DNA from: Hymenobacter edaphi
GTDB taxonomy: Bacteria; Bacteroidota; Bacteroidia; Cytophagales; Hymenobacteraceae
NCBI RefSeq assembly: GCF_003258365.1
Contig: NZ_QHKM01000004.1
Location: 558,001-622,000 of the forward strand
DNA: 64,000 nucleotides
Direction: 5' to 3'
Shown here: positions 33,767 through 41,506 of the stretch, one piece after another
How the letters are laid out: each line of letters opens with the position of its first letter
Numbering within the stretch: the first letter of the stretch is position 1
Notes under the pieces: model-generated
Seen by the model: only the letters and a program-made list of their open reading frames with translations
Databases searched by the model: none
Told to the model about the DNA's origin: nothing
Made by a program: the position numbers and the translations under genes

Positions 33767-34930
33767 TCAGCAGGAAGCAGGGGCCGGCGCGCCTGGCACG
33801 GCGGCCGCCGGCAAAGGCAGGTGGTCAGTGCCCAGGGCCAGCGGCTCGTTGCCCAGCGGCAGGCGCACGGTGGCGGCCACGGTAGCCGCGTCGGCCTGCT
33901 CCAGGCGCAGCTCGGCCTGCGGGCCGAACAGCAGGCGCAGCCGCTCGCGCACGTTGCGCAGGCCGGTGCCGGTGCCGTCGGGGCGGGGGGCCGTGGGGTG
34001 GGGCGTGAGCTGGCCGGTGTTGGCCACCGTCAGCAGCAGCTCCTGCGGGGTGCGGCGGGCCCCGATGCGCAGCTCGCCGCCCGCCGGCAGCGGGGCCAGG
34101 CCGTGCTTCACCGCGTTTTCGACGAGCACCTGCACCAGCATGGGCGGCACCAGCACCGGCAGGCAGTCGGCGGGCACGTCGATGGCGTAGCGCAGGCGCT
34201 CCTCCAGCTGCAGCGACTCCAGCTGCAGGTAGTCGCGCACCACGGCCAGCTCGCGGCCCAGCGGCACCTGCTCGGTGCGGTTCAGCTGAATGGCGTAGCG
34301 CAGCAGCTCGGAGAGGTGGCTGAGCATGTGGCGGGCGCGCTCGGGGTCTTCGCCGATAAGGGAGCGGATGTTGTTGAGCCCGTTGAAGAGAAAGTGCGGG
34401 TTGATCTGGGCCTTGAGCGTCTGCATCTCGGCCTCGCGCACGGCGGCCGTGAGCTTCCACTTGTCGATTTCGGCCTGGCGGTAGCGCTGCAGGTAAAACC
34501 AGCCGAAGTAGAACCCGCTCCACAGCCAGAGCAGGAAGTTGACGTTGAACACGTAGCCGATAAACTGGCCCACCCCGTAGGACTGCCCGGTGGAGGCGGG
34601 CCGCACCACGCCCGCAATCAGGCCCCAGATGATAACCTGGCTGAACAGAGCCAGCAGCAGGTTGGTGAGCAGCAGCCGGCCCAGCAGCGGGGCCGGGCCC
34701 AGCTGCGTCCAGCCCCGGGCCCGGATGTGGTAGCGCAGGCCGTGGGAGAGGCCCAGCAGCGTGAGGGCAATGATGGCCGAGATGAACACGCCGTCGAGGG
34801 AAAAACGGCCGAACATCGAAAACACCATCAGGTTGAAGCCGGCGTAGAACGTCCAGCCGATCAGCTGGCAGCGCCAGTACAGGCGGCTCGGCGGCGGTAC
34901 CGCGGCGTAAGAAGTCAGCAGCTTGGGCAT
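33767..34930 (-). CDS. LytS/YehU-type membrane sensor histidine kinase
   Basis: A 387-residue kinase with four N-terminal transmembrane helices (about 20-38, 47-63, 84-108, 122-145). The His_kinase motif is KAQINPHFLFNGLNNIRSL with phospho-acceptor His179. The HATPase domain has VLVENAVKHGL (N box) and GTGTGLRNVRERL (G box). There is no large extracellular sensor domain, so it probably senses within the membrane. It pairs with the LytTR regulator downstream, 22 bases after its stop. Confidence 0.9.
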   Translation of the reverse strand: MPKLLTSYAAVPPPSRLYWRCQLIGWTFYAGFNLMVFSMFGRFSLDGVFISAIIALTLLGLSHGLRYHIRARGWTQLGPAPLLGRLLLTNLLLALFSQVIIWGLIAGVVRPASTGQSYGVGQFIGYVFNVNFLLWLWSGFYFGWFYLQRYRQAEIDKWKLTAAVREAEMQTLKAQINPHFLFNGLNNIRSLIGEDPERARHMLSHLSELLRYAIQLNRTEQVPLGRELAVVRDYLQLESLQLEERLRYAIDVPADCLPVLVPPMLVQVLVENAVKHGLAPLPAGGELRIGARRTPQELLLTVANTGQLTPHPTAPRPDGTGTGLRNVRERLRLLFGPQAELRLEQADAATVAATVRLPLGNEPLALGTDHLPLPAAAVPGAPAPASC

Positions 34931-34973
34931 AGAGGCGAAAGGTAGGGCCGCGGCGCCACCGCGGCGGGCGCGG

Positions 34974-35915
34974 CTACTGGGCCGCCACCGGGCGCTGCTT
35001 CAAAAATGCGTCGGCCTGGGCGAAAAACCACTGCGTATCATCCCACATCAGGAAGTGGCGGCCGGCCGCCGACATTTCGATGCGGTGCTGGGGCAGGCGG
35101 GCGTACTGCTGCTCGAAGATGGCGCGGGTGCTTTCCTGGGTGGCGCCGTAGGGCTGGTAGGCCGCCCAGGCACCGAGCACCAGCACCGGCTGCTGAATGC
35201 GGGCCACGTCCGGGCGCAGGTCGGTGGTGTACATATCGTACATGGCCTGGCCCACGGTGCGGCCGTCCGACTGCTGACCCCAGCGCAGGGCCACGGTCTG
35301 GCGGGCCGTGTCGGTAATCATGCTGGCTAGCATCAGGCGCTGCTGGGCGGCCGGCATGCGGCCCTGGCTTACCTGCTGGCGCGAGGCCTCGGCCATGGGG
35401 CGGGCCGCCTCGGCCGTCAGGGCCGGGTTCTGAATGGCCGCCAGAAAGGGCAGCGAGTCGACGATGAGCAGCGGGCCCACGGCCTCGGGCTGGGTGGCGC
35501 TCATCCACAGGGCCACAAAGCCGCCGAGGCTGTGGCCGATGACGGCCGGGCGCTGCAGCTGCTGCGCCTTGATGTAGCCGAGCAGCTGGTCGCGCACGTT
35601 CTGCAGCAGCTTATCGGTGCTGGCCGGGGCCGCCGCGCCGCCGAAGCCCGCCAGCGACACCACGTGGCACTGGTACTGCTGCCGGTAGCGGGCCACGGTT
35701 TCGTCCCACACCGCGCCGGGGCAGGTCAGGCCCGGAATCAGCAGCACCGGCCGGCCCTTGCCCACCACGCGCACCGTGAAGGTGGGGTGCTGGGCGGGGT
35801 TGTCGACGGGCGCGGGGGCAGCCGGAGCGGCCTGGGCGGCGAAGGGGGCGGCCGTGGTCAGCAGCAGGGCGGCGCAGGCGGTGCGGAGGGCGGTAGCAAA
35901 GCGAATCATGGTCAT
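34974..35915 (-). CDS. Exported alpha/beta-hydrolase
   Basis: A 313-residue hydrolase with signal peptide (MTMIRFATALRTACAALLLT, then TAAPFAAQAA). The nucleophile elbow is GHSLGGF with Ser129. VLLIPGLTCPGAVW supplies the oxyanion region, and the acid and histidine are probably in QQPVLVLGAW and SAAGRHFLMWDD. Periplasmic or surface location is expected. The substrate is unknown. Two possible ATGs (35915, 35909) are two codons apart. It lies 43 bases upstream of the LytS-like gene on the same strand and could be co-transcribed with it. Confidence 0.85.
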   Translation of the reverse strand: MTMIRFATALRTACAALLLTTAAPFAAQAAPAAPAPVDNPAQHPTFTVRVVGKGRPVLLIPGLTCPGAVWDETVARYRQQYQCHVVSLAGFGGAAAPASTDKLLQNVRDQLLGYIKAQQLQRPAVIGHSLGGFVALWMSATQPEAVGPLLIVDSLPFLAAIQNPALTAEAARPMAEASRQQVSQGRMPAAQQRLMLASMITDTARQTVALRWGQQSDGRTVGQAMYDMYTTDLRPDVARIQQPVLVLGAWAAYQPYGATQESTRAIFEQQYARLPQHRIEMSAAGRHFLMWDDTQWFFAQADAFLKQRPVAAQ

Positions 35916-36075
35916 CAGGGGTTTGGAAGCGTGGTTGATGACCCAAAAGTGGGGCAAGCCCGACCCGGGCGGAAGCAAAACCTGGCCGAGCGGTAAGGCA
36001 CCGGGCCGAGGGGCCGAAAAGCCGGGGCGAATGGCGAAGCGGCAACGACCAGCGGCCGAGGCCCCGTCGCCGGCC

Positions 36076-36130
36076 CGAACGCAGCAGCGCCGCCACCACC
36101 CTGCGCGGGCTGGTGACGGCGCTGCGTTCG
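36076..36130 (-). terminator. Long imperfect hairpin after the BamE-like gene
   Basis: Outer arms cgaacgcag...cgccg and cggcgctgcgttcg pair with a 3-base bulge, and an inner stem (gccgccacca with tggtgacggc, one mismatch) continues it. It lies right after the stop at 36154 and lacks a T tract. Confidence 0.45.
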
Positions 36131-36153
36131 GCAAGGCCGGGCGGCGGGGCCGC

Positions 36154-36492
36154 CTATTCCATCTTGGTGGTGTTGTCGTCGGGGCGCTGGTCGCCGCGGG
36201 CCTGGGGGGCGCACTCCTTGCTGGTCACGCGCCCGTCGGCGCCGAACAGGATGCGAATGGGCTGCGTATCGGTGGCGCTGCCGAAAAGGTACGACCAGGT
36301 GTGGCCGCCGTCGGGGCGGGTGTCGTCGCCGGTGGGGGCGCCCATGGTGCGGCGCACCTGCTCCTGGGTCATACCAATGTCCACTTTCACGCACTGCTCC
36401 GCGTTCTGGAAGCTTTCCTGGGCGGTGCAGGCGTGTAGGGCCCAGCCCAGCAGCACGAGCAGCATCAGGCCTAAAAGGCGTCGGGTCAGCAT
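36154..36492 (-). CDS. Small lipoprotein with SmpA/OmlA (BamE)-like domain
   Basis: A 112-residue lipoprotein; the signal MLTRRLLGLMLLVLLGWALH ends at a lipobox-like HAC (Cys22). The mature part has VDIGMTQEQVRRTMGAPTGDD followed by HTWSYLFG and IRILFGADGRVTSKE. This is the G-M-t-x-x-q-V...lG-x-P, then w-x-Y, then v-x-F-x-x-g-x-v pattern of the SmpA/OmlA domain. A role in outer-membrane protein folding (BamE) is typical of proteobacterial members but is not implied here. It is downstream of a coiled-coil protein gene by 11 bases, likely one operon. Confidence 0.75.
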   Translation of the reverse strand: MLTRRLLGLMLLVLLGWALHACTAQESFQNAEQCVKVDIGMTQEQVRRTMGAPTGDDTRPDGGHTWSYLFGSATDTQPIRILFGADGRVTSKECAPQARGDQRPDDNTTKME

Positions 36493-36503
36493 CGGGGCAG
36501 GGA

Positions 36504-36818
36504 TTAGAACAGCTTGCTGATATCCTCGCGCAGCGTGTCGATGCCGCGCTTCAGGTCGGTCCACACGCTGCCGCTCCGGTCGTCGTCGGCGGGAGTGCTG
36601 CGGTCGGCGTCGCCGAGCTGCTCGCCCAGCTGCCGGCGCTTCACTTCCAGGGCCGCAATGTGCTCGTGGTAGTGGTGCGGGGCACCGGCCGCGGTGGTGT
36701 TGGCGCGGGCATGCAGGGTCTTGATTTTGGTGTCCAGCTCGTCCAGCGCCTGCTGCAGCTCGACGGTGCTCAGGTGGTGGGGGGCACGCATGTGGTTAGG
36801 ATTGGGAACGTATGACAT
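36504..36818 (-). CDS. Short coiled-coil protein
   Basis: A 104-residue cytoplasmic protein with heptad-like helices (STVELQQALDELDTKIKTLH and HEHIAALEVKRRQLGEQLGD) and an acidic C-terminus ending RGIDTLREDISKLF. No family is recognised. The ATG at 36818 is preferred to the in-frame upstream start at 36851. It is the first gene of a two-gene unit with the BamE-like lipoprotein. Confidence 0.65.
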   Translation of the reverse strand: MSYVPNPNHMRAPHHLSTVELQQALDELDTKIKTLHARANTTAAGAPHHYHEHIAALEVKRRQLGEQLGDADRSTPADDDRSGSVWTDLKRGIDTLREDISKLF

Positions 36819-36979
36819 GGCAAGAAGCGAGAGGGAAGGGCCGCCAGCCACGCCCGGCGGTAAGGCCTTGTACTGCCCCCGGCTCCGAAAAGATGCCCCG
36901 CCGCCCGCCCGGCCGTGTTACCAACCTAAATGCAACTCAACCATAACGCAGCAGTAATACGCTGGCCTGGGCCCCCGCC

Positions 36980-36987
36980 TACTTTTG
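36980..36987 (+). promoter_or_regulatory. -7 promoter box (TACTTTTG)
   Basis: Perfect TAnnTTTG match, 30 bases upstream of the ATG at 37018. No -33 TTG at standard spacing. Confidence 0.5.
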
Positions 36988-37017
36988 CGTACCGCCCCTT
37001 GAAGCTCCTTGCTGCCT

Positions 37018-37491
37018 ATGCAACGTATTGTAATACTGATGTTTATGTTGGTGCTTGGCCGGTGCGCCGCCGCGCTGGGCCAGGCCGGGCGGCCGCTCGC
37101 CATCAGCGGTTCCGGCACCGACAGCGCCACCCAATCGGCCGTGGAGGGCGGGGGCGCAGCCGAGGCGGCCCCGGCCGTCTACCACGTGGCCGAGGTGATG
37201 CCCGCCTTTCCCGGCGGCGCGGCGGCCCAGCTGGCTTTTCTGCGCGACAAGCTGAAGTACCCCGAGGAAGCCTTGCGTAAGCGCGTGGCCGGCAAGGTAT
37301 TGGTGCAGTTCGTGGTGGATGAGCGCGGCCACCTGCTCGACCCGCAGGTGGTGCGCGGCCTCGGCGCCGGCCTCGACGAGGAAGCCCTGCGCCTGGTGCG
37401 CATCATGCCCTGGTGGACGCCCGGCCTCGTCGGCGGCCAGCCGGTGAAGGTGGCCGTGACGCTGCCCATCGTGTTCCGGGCGCTGGAATAA
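37018..37491 (+). CDS. Exported protein with TonB C-terminal domain
   Basis: A 157-residue protein: signal peptide MQRIVILMFMLVLGRCAAAL, short linker, then a TonB C-terminal domain (about 55-155) with MPAFPGGAAAQLAFLRDKLKYPEEALRKRVAGKVLVQFVV and GLDEEALRLVRIMPWWTPG. It lacks the usual N-terminal membrane anchor and Pro-rich spacer of a true TonB. Bacteroidota encode many such proteins, and whether they energise receptors is unclear. It stands alone behind a promoter box. Confidence 0.85.
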   Translation: MQRIVILMFMLVLGRCAAALGQAGRPLAISGSGTDSATQSAVEGGGAAEAAPAVYHVAEVMPAFPGGAAAQLAFLRDKLKYPEEALRKRVAGKVLVQFVVDERGHLLDPQVVRGLGAGLDEEALRLVRIMPWWTPGLVGGQPVKVAVTLPIVFRALE

Positions 37492-37595
37492 GTGAATTGG
37501 TGATTTAGCGGCTTCGTGAGGTGTCGTTCGGGTGACTTGGTCAAGCAACAAAGCTGCGCTAACAGCTGGTGCGAGCAGCGCGTAAGCTCACCGAA

Positions 37596-38162
37596 TCACC
37601 ACTTGACCATTCCGCCCCACTGCCGGGGCAGGCCCAGGTCGCGGGCCAGGGGAGCGGCGGCGGTGCCCCAGAGGTTGGTGAGCAGCTCGTTGATGGCGTC
37701 GGCCAGCTCCAGGTGGTAGTCCACGTCGAGCTTGTCGGCCAGGCGCAGAGCGGTGTCGGCGCGGCGGGCCAGGTGGCTGAGCAGGGGCTGGGTGGTGCCG
37801 GTGAGGCGGGCCACGGCGGCGGGCTGGTGCTGAAAGACGTGGTTGAGCAGGCGCGCCGTCAGCTCCACTTCGCCGAACTGGTCACCGGTGATTTTCGCGT
37901 GGTAGCCGATCTGGCTCTGCAGCTGGCGCAGGATGAGCAGCAGGTCGTTGGGCGTCTGGTGGTAGCCGCGCACCGGGTCGTCGAGCCGCTCGCGCAGGCG
38001 GGCGCGGCGCTCCTGCAGCGCGTCGGGGCCTTCGAGCAGGCGAAACTGCAGCTGCTCGGTCAGCACCTTGTCTTGGCAGACGAGGCGCACCAGCAGCTGG
38101 TCTTTTTCCTTCTGGGGCAGGTTGAGCAGGGCTTTGCGCAGGGCGGGCGGAAGAGAAGCCAT
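37596..38162 (-). CDS. Conserved-looking helical protein, function unknown
   Basis: A 188-residue cytoplasmic, almost entirely helical protein (MASLPPALRKALLNLPQKEKDQLLVRLVCQDKVL...). Hydrophobic positions and charged residues alternate in long amphipathic helices. It has no Cys cluster, no signal and no recognised catalytic motif. It stands alone and is convergent with the TonB-domain gene. It looks like a real gene because the frame has a coherent amphipathic pattern, unlike shadow frames. Confidence 0.7.
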   Translation of the reverse strand: MASLPPALRKALLNLPQKEKDQLLVRLVCQDKVLTEQLQFRLLEGPDALQERRARLRERLDDPVRGYHQTPNDLLLILRQLQSQIGYHAKITGDQFGEVELTARLLNHVFQHQPAAVARLTGTTQPLLSHLARRADTALRLADKLDVDYHLELADAINELLTNLWGTAAAPLARDLGLPRQWGGMVKW

Positions 38163-38310
38163 CGGGGAGGAATGCGTACAAGAACTAGACCTTCAATAAC
38201 GCAAAAACCGTCCTTTTGGCTCCGAAAAGGTCAATAATCTTACGCCGGGCGGCCCGCGCCAACCGGCGGCCGCCGAGCCGCAGGCCGAAAATTCGGTGGC
38301 CGACCGGTGC

Positions 38311-39165
38311 TTAGTCCACCAGCCGGTAGTACAAGTGCTGGCTCAAACGCTTGGCGCGCAGGTAGAGGCGCCACGGCGGGTACACCACCACGCGCTTCAG
38401 CAACGACGGCCGCGTGTAGGTAACGACGCTGATGGCGCCGCCGGTAACGTGCGAGCGTTGCTCGTACCCGATGCCTTCCTTGCGCACCGGCGGCAGCACG
38501 ACGGGGCCGCGCGTCAGCGGCAGGGCGAGTACGCCCGCTACTTCGGCCGGCGTGAAAGTCAGCGCCGCGGGCTGATAACCGGGTAGTTCGGCCCGCAGCT
38601 GCAAGGAATCGGCCCAGTAGTCGGCCGGGATGGACAGCTGCACCGAGCCGTCGACTTCGGTCTGCAGGCTCAGCAGCGGGGCGCCGCGCTGCCACAGCTG
38701 CACGCGGACGAAGCCCAGGCCCTGGTTGGCGGCCGCATCGAGCACGCGCACCACCACTGCGCGGGATGGGCGGGCCGGCGCGGCGGCGGAAGCCAGCTGC
38801 GCCGGGGCGGCCGGGCCCGGGGCGGCCGGGCCCGGGGCGGCCAGGGCGGCCGGCGCCAGCAGGGGCAGGCTCAGCGCCGCCAGTGCCCGCCGCAGCCACG
38901 CCGCCCCGGGCCAGGCGCCGCTGGTAGTAGCCGCGGCGGCTTGCCGACGGCTTTCGGCCAGCGTGGCCACCGGAATACGGCCGCAGACGCTGCCGGCGGG
39001 GTGGGCGCGGAGCACGGCCAGGATGTCGGCCGGGGCCAGGCCGCTGAAGTCGAGCACTTCCTTCTGGCAGGCCTGGCAGAAACGGCCGCAGGCGGTGGGC
39101 GTCATTCGGGCCCAGTCTGCGGGGCAGGGCTCGGCAATGGCGAGGTACACGGACGATGAGGGCAT
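38311..39165 (-). CDS. Membrane protein with N-terminal Cys motif and carboxypeptidase-like domain
   Basis: A 284-residue protein. The N-terminus (about 10-45) has CPADWARMTPTACGRFCQAC followed by KEVLDFSGL, a W-x-x-M...RFC-x-x-C-x-K-x-V-x-D-F pattern found in many Bacteroidota membrane proteins. A hydrophobic segment (about 90-107) follows, then an Ala/Pro-rich linker encoded by a 15-bp tandem repeat (38804-38842). The C-terminal half resembles the carboxypeptidase regulatory-like beta-sandwich (FVRVQLWQRGAPLLSLQTEV...VQLSIPADYW). Function is unknown. The ATG at 39165 is chosen over an in-frame upstream one (39231) because it gives a minimal spacer to the divergent gene. Confidence 0.7.
   Translation of the reverse strand: MPSSSVYLAIAEPCPADWARMTPTACGRFCQACQKEVLDFSGLAPADILAVLRAHPAGSVCGRIPVATLAESRRQAAAATTSGAWPGAAWLRRALAALSLPLLAPAALAAPGPAAPGPAAPAQLASAAAPARPSRAVVVRVLDAAANQGLGFVRVQLWQRGAPLLSLQTEVDGSVQLSIPADYWADSLQLRAELPGYQPAALTFTPAEVAGVLALPLTRGPVVLPPVRKEGIGYEQRSHVTGGAISVVTYTRPSLLKRVVVYPPWRLYLRAKRLSQHLYYRLVD
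38804..38842. repeat. 15-bp GC-rich tandem repeat inside a coding region
   Basis: The unit ggggcggccgggccc occurs at 38804-38818 and 38819-38833, plus a 9-base partial copy to 38842. It encodes repeated Ala-Pro-Gly-Pro-Ala in the linker of the gene at 38311-39165. Unit gain or loss would keep the frame. Confidence 0.85.
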
Positions 39166-39231
39166 GGGGGCTTGTGGAAACGTGGGCCGGCTGGCATCAA
39201 GCAGTGGATGTTGCACCACCTCCGTTTCCAT

Positions 39232-40029
39232 ATGCGGCGCCCCGTTCTTTTAGTCCTCCTGCTCTTGGCGTCGCTCGGCGTAGCCGCCCAGCTGCCGCCG
39301 CGCGCCTATTTCACCGCCGCCGGCCGCCCCACCGCCGCCCCCGACTCGGCCGCCTACTACACCCGCACCCAGCGCCGCGGCGCGGGCGGCACCATCACCA
39401 CCTACCGGCCCGATGGCCGCCGCCTGCACCAGCAGCAGTACGCCCACCTGCCCGCCCGCCAGCTGCACGGCCCGAGCACCGCCTGGACCGCCGGCCGGCG
39501 CACCAGCACCTACCGCTACCAGCGCGGCCAGCTGCACGGCCTGGCCCAGGCCTGGTACCCGGGCGGGCAGCGCCGCTGGCAGCTGCCGTACGCGCAGGGG
39601 CAGCGCCACGGCACCTTGCGCGCCTGGTATGCCTCGGGCCAGCTGATGCGCCAGGAAACCTACCGCCGCGGCGTGCGCACCGGCGCCCGGTGCTTCACCC
39701 GCGCCGGCCACGACACCGCTTACTTCGCTTTTAGTCGCCCGGCCAGCTTCGCGGGCGGCGACACGGCCGCGGCCGGCTGGATTCAGCGCAAAGTGAGGTA
39801 CACGGCGCTGGCCCTGCGCAACCAGGTGGAAGGGCGGGTGCTTGTGCGCTTTTGGGTCGATGGCACGGGGCGGGTGCAGCAGCCGCAACGGCTCAAAAGC
39901 GTGGGCGCCGGCCTGGAAGAAGCGGTGGAGCACGCGCTACTGACCATGCCCCGCTGGGCGCCGGCCGTGGTGGAAGGGCAGCCTGTGGCGGTGCCCTACG
40001 AGTTGGCGGTGTTCTTCGTCATTCGCTGA
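39232..40029 (+). CDS. Exported MORN-like repeat protein with TonB C-terminal domain
   Basis: A 265-residue protein beginning MRRPVLLVLLLLASLGVAAQ (signal peptide). Residues about 60-160 contain YwqK/MORN-type repeats (GQLHGLAQAWYPGGQRRWQL, GQRHGTLRAWYASGQLMRQE). The last 80 residues are a TonB C-terminal domain (VEGRVLVRFWVDGTGRVQQP...TMPRWAPAVVEGQPV). This combination is common in Bacteroidota; its role is undetermined. Alternative upstream starts at 39208 and 39172 exist, and 39232 is chosen because the signal peptide begins there. It is divergent from the gene at 38311-39165. Confidence 0.78.
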   Translation: MRRPVLLVLLLLASLGVAAQLPPRAYFTAAGRPTAAPDSAAYYTRTQRRGAGGTITTYRPDGRRLHQQQYAHLPARQLHGPSTAWTAGRRTSTYRYQRGQLHGLAQAWYPGGQRRWQLPYAQGQRHGTLRAWYASGQLMRQETYRRGVRTGARCFTRAGHDTAYFAFSRPASFAGGDTAAAGWIQRKVRYTALALRNQVEGRVLVRFWVDGTGRVQQPQRLKSVGAGLEEAVEHALLTMPRWAPAVVEGQPVAVPYELAVFFVIR

Positions 40030-40042
40030 CGCGCCGCCGGGC

Positions 40043-41365
40043 CTACCGCGGCCCCGGCTCGTGGGCGGGCGGCAGCGGGTGCTCGGGGGGCAGCACGTCG
40101 CTTTCGGGCTGCACGGCGCCGGCCAGGGCCAGCCGGTTTTTGGCCTCGTCGAACTCGTTTTCGCTTTTGGCCACCACCACCGTCGCCACGGCGTTGCCGA
40201 TGATGTTGGTAATGGCCCGGGCCTCCGACATAAACCGGTCGACGCCCAGCAGCAGGGCCATGCCCTCGACGGGAATGACCTTGGTGGCCGCCAGGGTGGA
40301 AGCCAGCACCACGAAGCCCGAGCCCGTAACGCCCGCCGCGCCCTTGCTGGTGAGCATCAGAATGCCGATAATGGTGAGCTGCTGGCCCAGGGTGAGCGGA
40401 ATATTGAACGCCTGCGCCAGGAAGATGCTGGCCATCGAAAGGTAGATGGTGGTGCCGTCGAGGTTGAAGGAATAGCCCGTGGGAATGACCAGCCCCGCCA
40501 CCGAGCGGGAGCAGCCGAAAGCCGTGAGCTTGTCGATGAGCCGGGGCAGGGCCGACTCCGACGAGGACGTGCCGAGCACAATCAGCAGCTCTTCCTTGAT
40601 GAAGCCCAGCAGCTTCAGGATGCTGAACCGGTAGTAGCGCGCCACTGCCCCGAGCACGCCGAAAATGAACACGGCCATGGTCAGGTACACCGAGGCCATG
40701 AGCTTGGCCAGCGGCAGCAAGGTGCTCAGCCCGTAGGTGCCAACGGTGTAGGCCATGCCGCCGAACGCGCCCAGCGGGGCCAGCTTCATCACCATGGCCA
40801 GCACCCCGAACAGCACGTGGCTCAGCCGCTCGAAGGTGCTGAGCAGCGGCCGGCCCACCGCCTCGGGCACCCGCGTGAGGGCCAGCCCGAAGAGCACCGC
40901 TATCAGCAGCACCTGCAGCACTTCGCCCTGGGCGAAGGCGCCCACCAGGTTTTCGGGCACGATGTGGGTGAAAAAGGCCACCCAGTCCATGCCCGCGGCC
41001 TGGTCGGCGTATTTCTGGGTTTCGGCCGCCCGGGCCGTGGCCGCCGAGGTATCCACGCCCGCGCCGGGCCGGATGAGGTTGGCCGCCGCCACCCCGATAA
41101 CCAGCGCCAGCGTGGTGATGATTTCAAAGTACAGCAGGGCCTTGCCGCCCACGCGCCCCACTTTCTTGAGCGAGCCGATGCTGCCAATGCCGAGCACCAC
41201 CGTCAGGAAGATGATGGGCGCGATGAGCATCTTGATCAGGCGAATGAACGTTTCGCCCACCGGCTTCAGGGCCGCGCCCACGCCCGGAAAAAACGCCCCG
41301 ACGAGCACGCCCAGGGCAATAGCCGTGAGTACCTGGACGGTGAGGTTGCTGGTCAGTTTCTTCAT
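40043..41365 (-). CDS. dctA: Dicarboxylate/amino acid:cation symporter (DctA/GltP type)
   Basis: A 440-residue secondary transporter of the DAACS family, importing C4-dicarboxylates or glutamate with protons or sodium. It has eight transmembrane helices and two re-entrant hairpins. Diagnostic motifs are VLGTSSSESALPRLIDKL (serine-rich HP1), GYSFNLDGTTIYLSMASIF (TM7, NMDGT-like) and KGAAGVTGSGFVVLASTL (HP2), followed by GVDRFMSEARAITNIIGNAVAT (TM8). Substrate choice between succinate-type and glutamate-type is not certain. The C-terminus is Pro-rich (PPEHPLPPAHEPGPR). It ends 13 bases from the convergent MORN-like gene. Confidence 0.92.
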   Translation of the reverse strand: MKKLTSNLTVQVLTAIALGVLVGAFFPGVGAALKPVGETFIRLIKMLIAPIIFLTVVLGIGSIGSLKKVGRVGGKALLYFEIITTLALVIGVAAANLIRPGAGVDTSAATARAAETQKYADQAAGMDWVAFFTHIVPENLVGAFAQGEVLQVLLIAVLFGLALTRVPEAVGRPLLSTFERLSHVLFGVLAMVMKLAPLGAFGGMAYTVGTYGLSTLLPLAKLMASVYLTMAVFIFGVLGAVARYYRFSILKLLGFIKEELLIVLGTSSSESALPRLIDKLTAFGCSRSVAGLVIPTGYSFNLDGTTIYLSMASIFLAQAFNIPLTLGQQLTIIGILMLTSKGAAGVTGSGFVVLASTLAATKVIPVEGMALLLGVDRFMSEARAITNIIGNAVATVVVAKSENEFDEAKNRLALAGAVQPESDVLPPEHPLPPAHEPGPR

Positions 41366-41506
41366 GTCCGGGCAAGTTACGCGGGAAAAGGCGGGTTGTT
41401 CGGGCGGAGGTCCGGTATCGGGAAGCCGGCCGGCACAGCGAAAAAGCCCGTCGGCCGGCGGTTCGCGGTGCTCAGGAAAACGTGCTTTTCGCCGTGCGGC
41501 TGCCGG

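Noticed and set aside
41366-41506. Intrinsic terminator of the sorbosone dehydrogenase-like gene
   Set aside because: Short GC arms (ggccggc-type) can pair, but the stem is imperfect and no clear T tract follows, so it is not listed.
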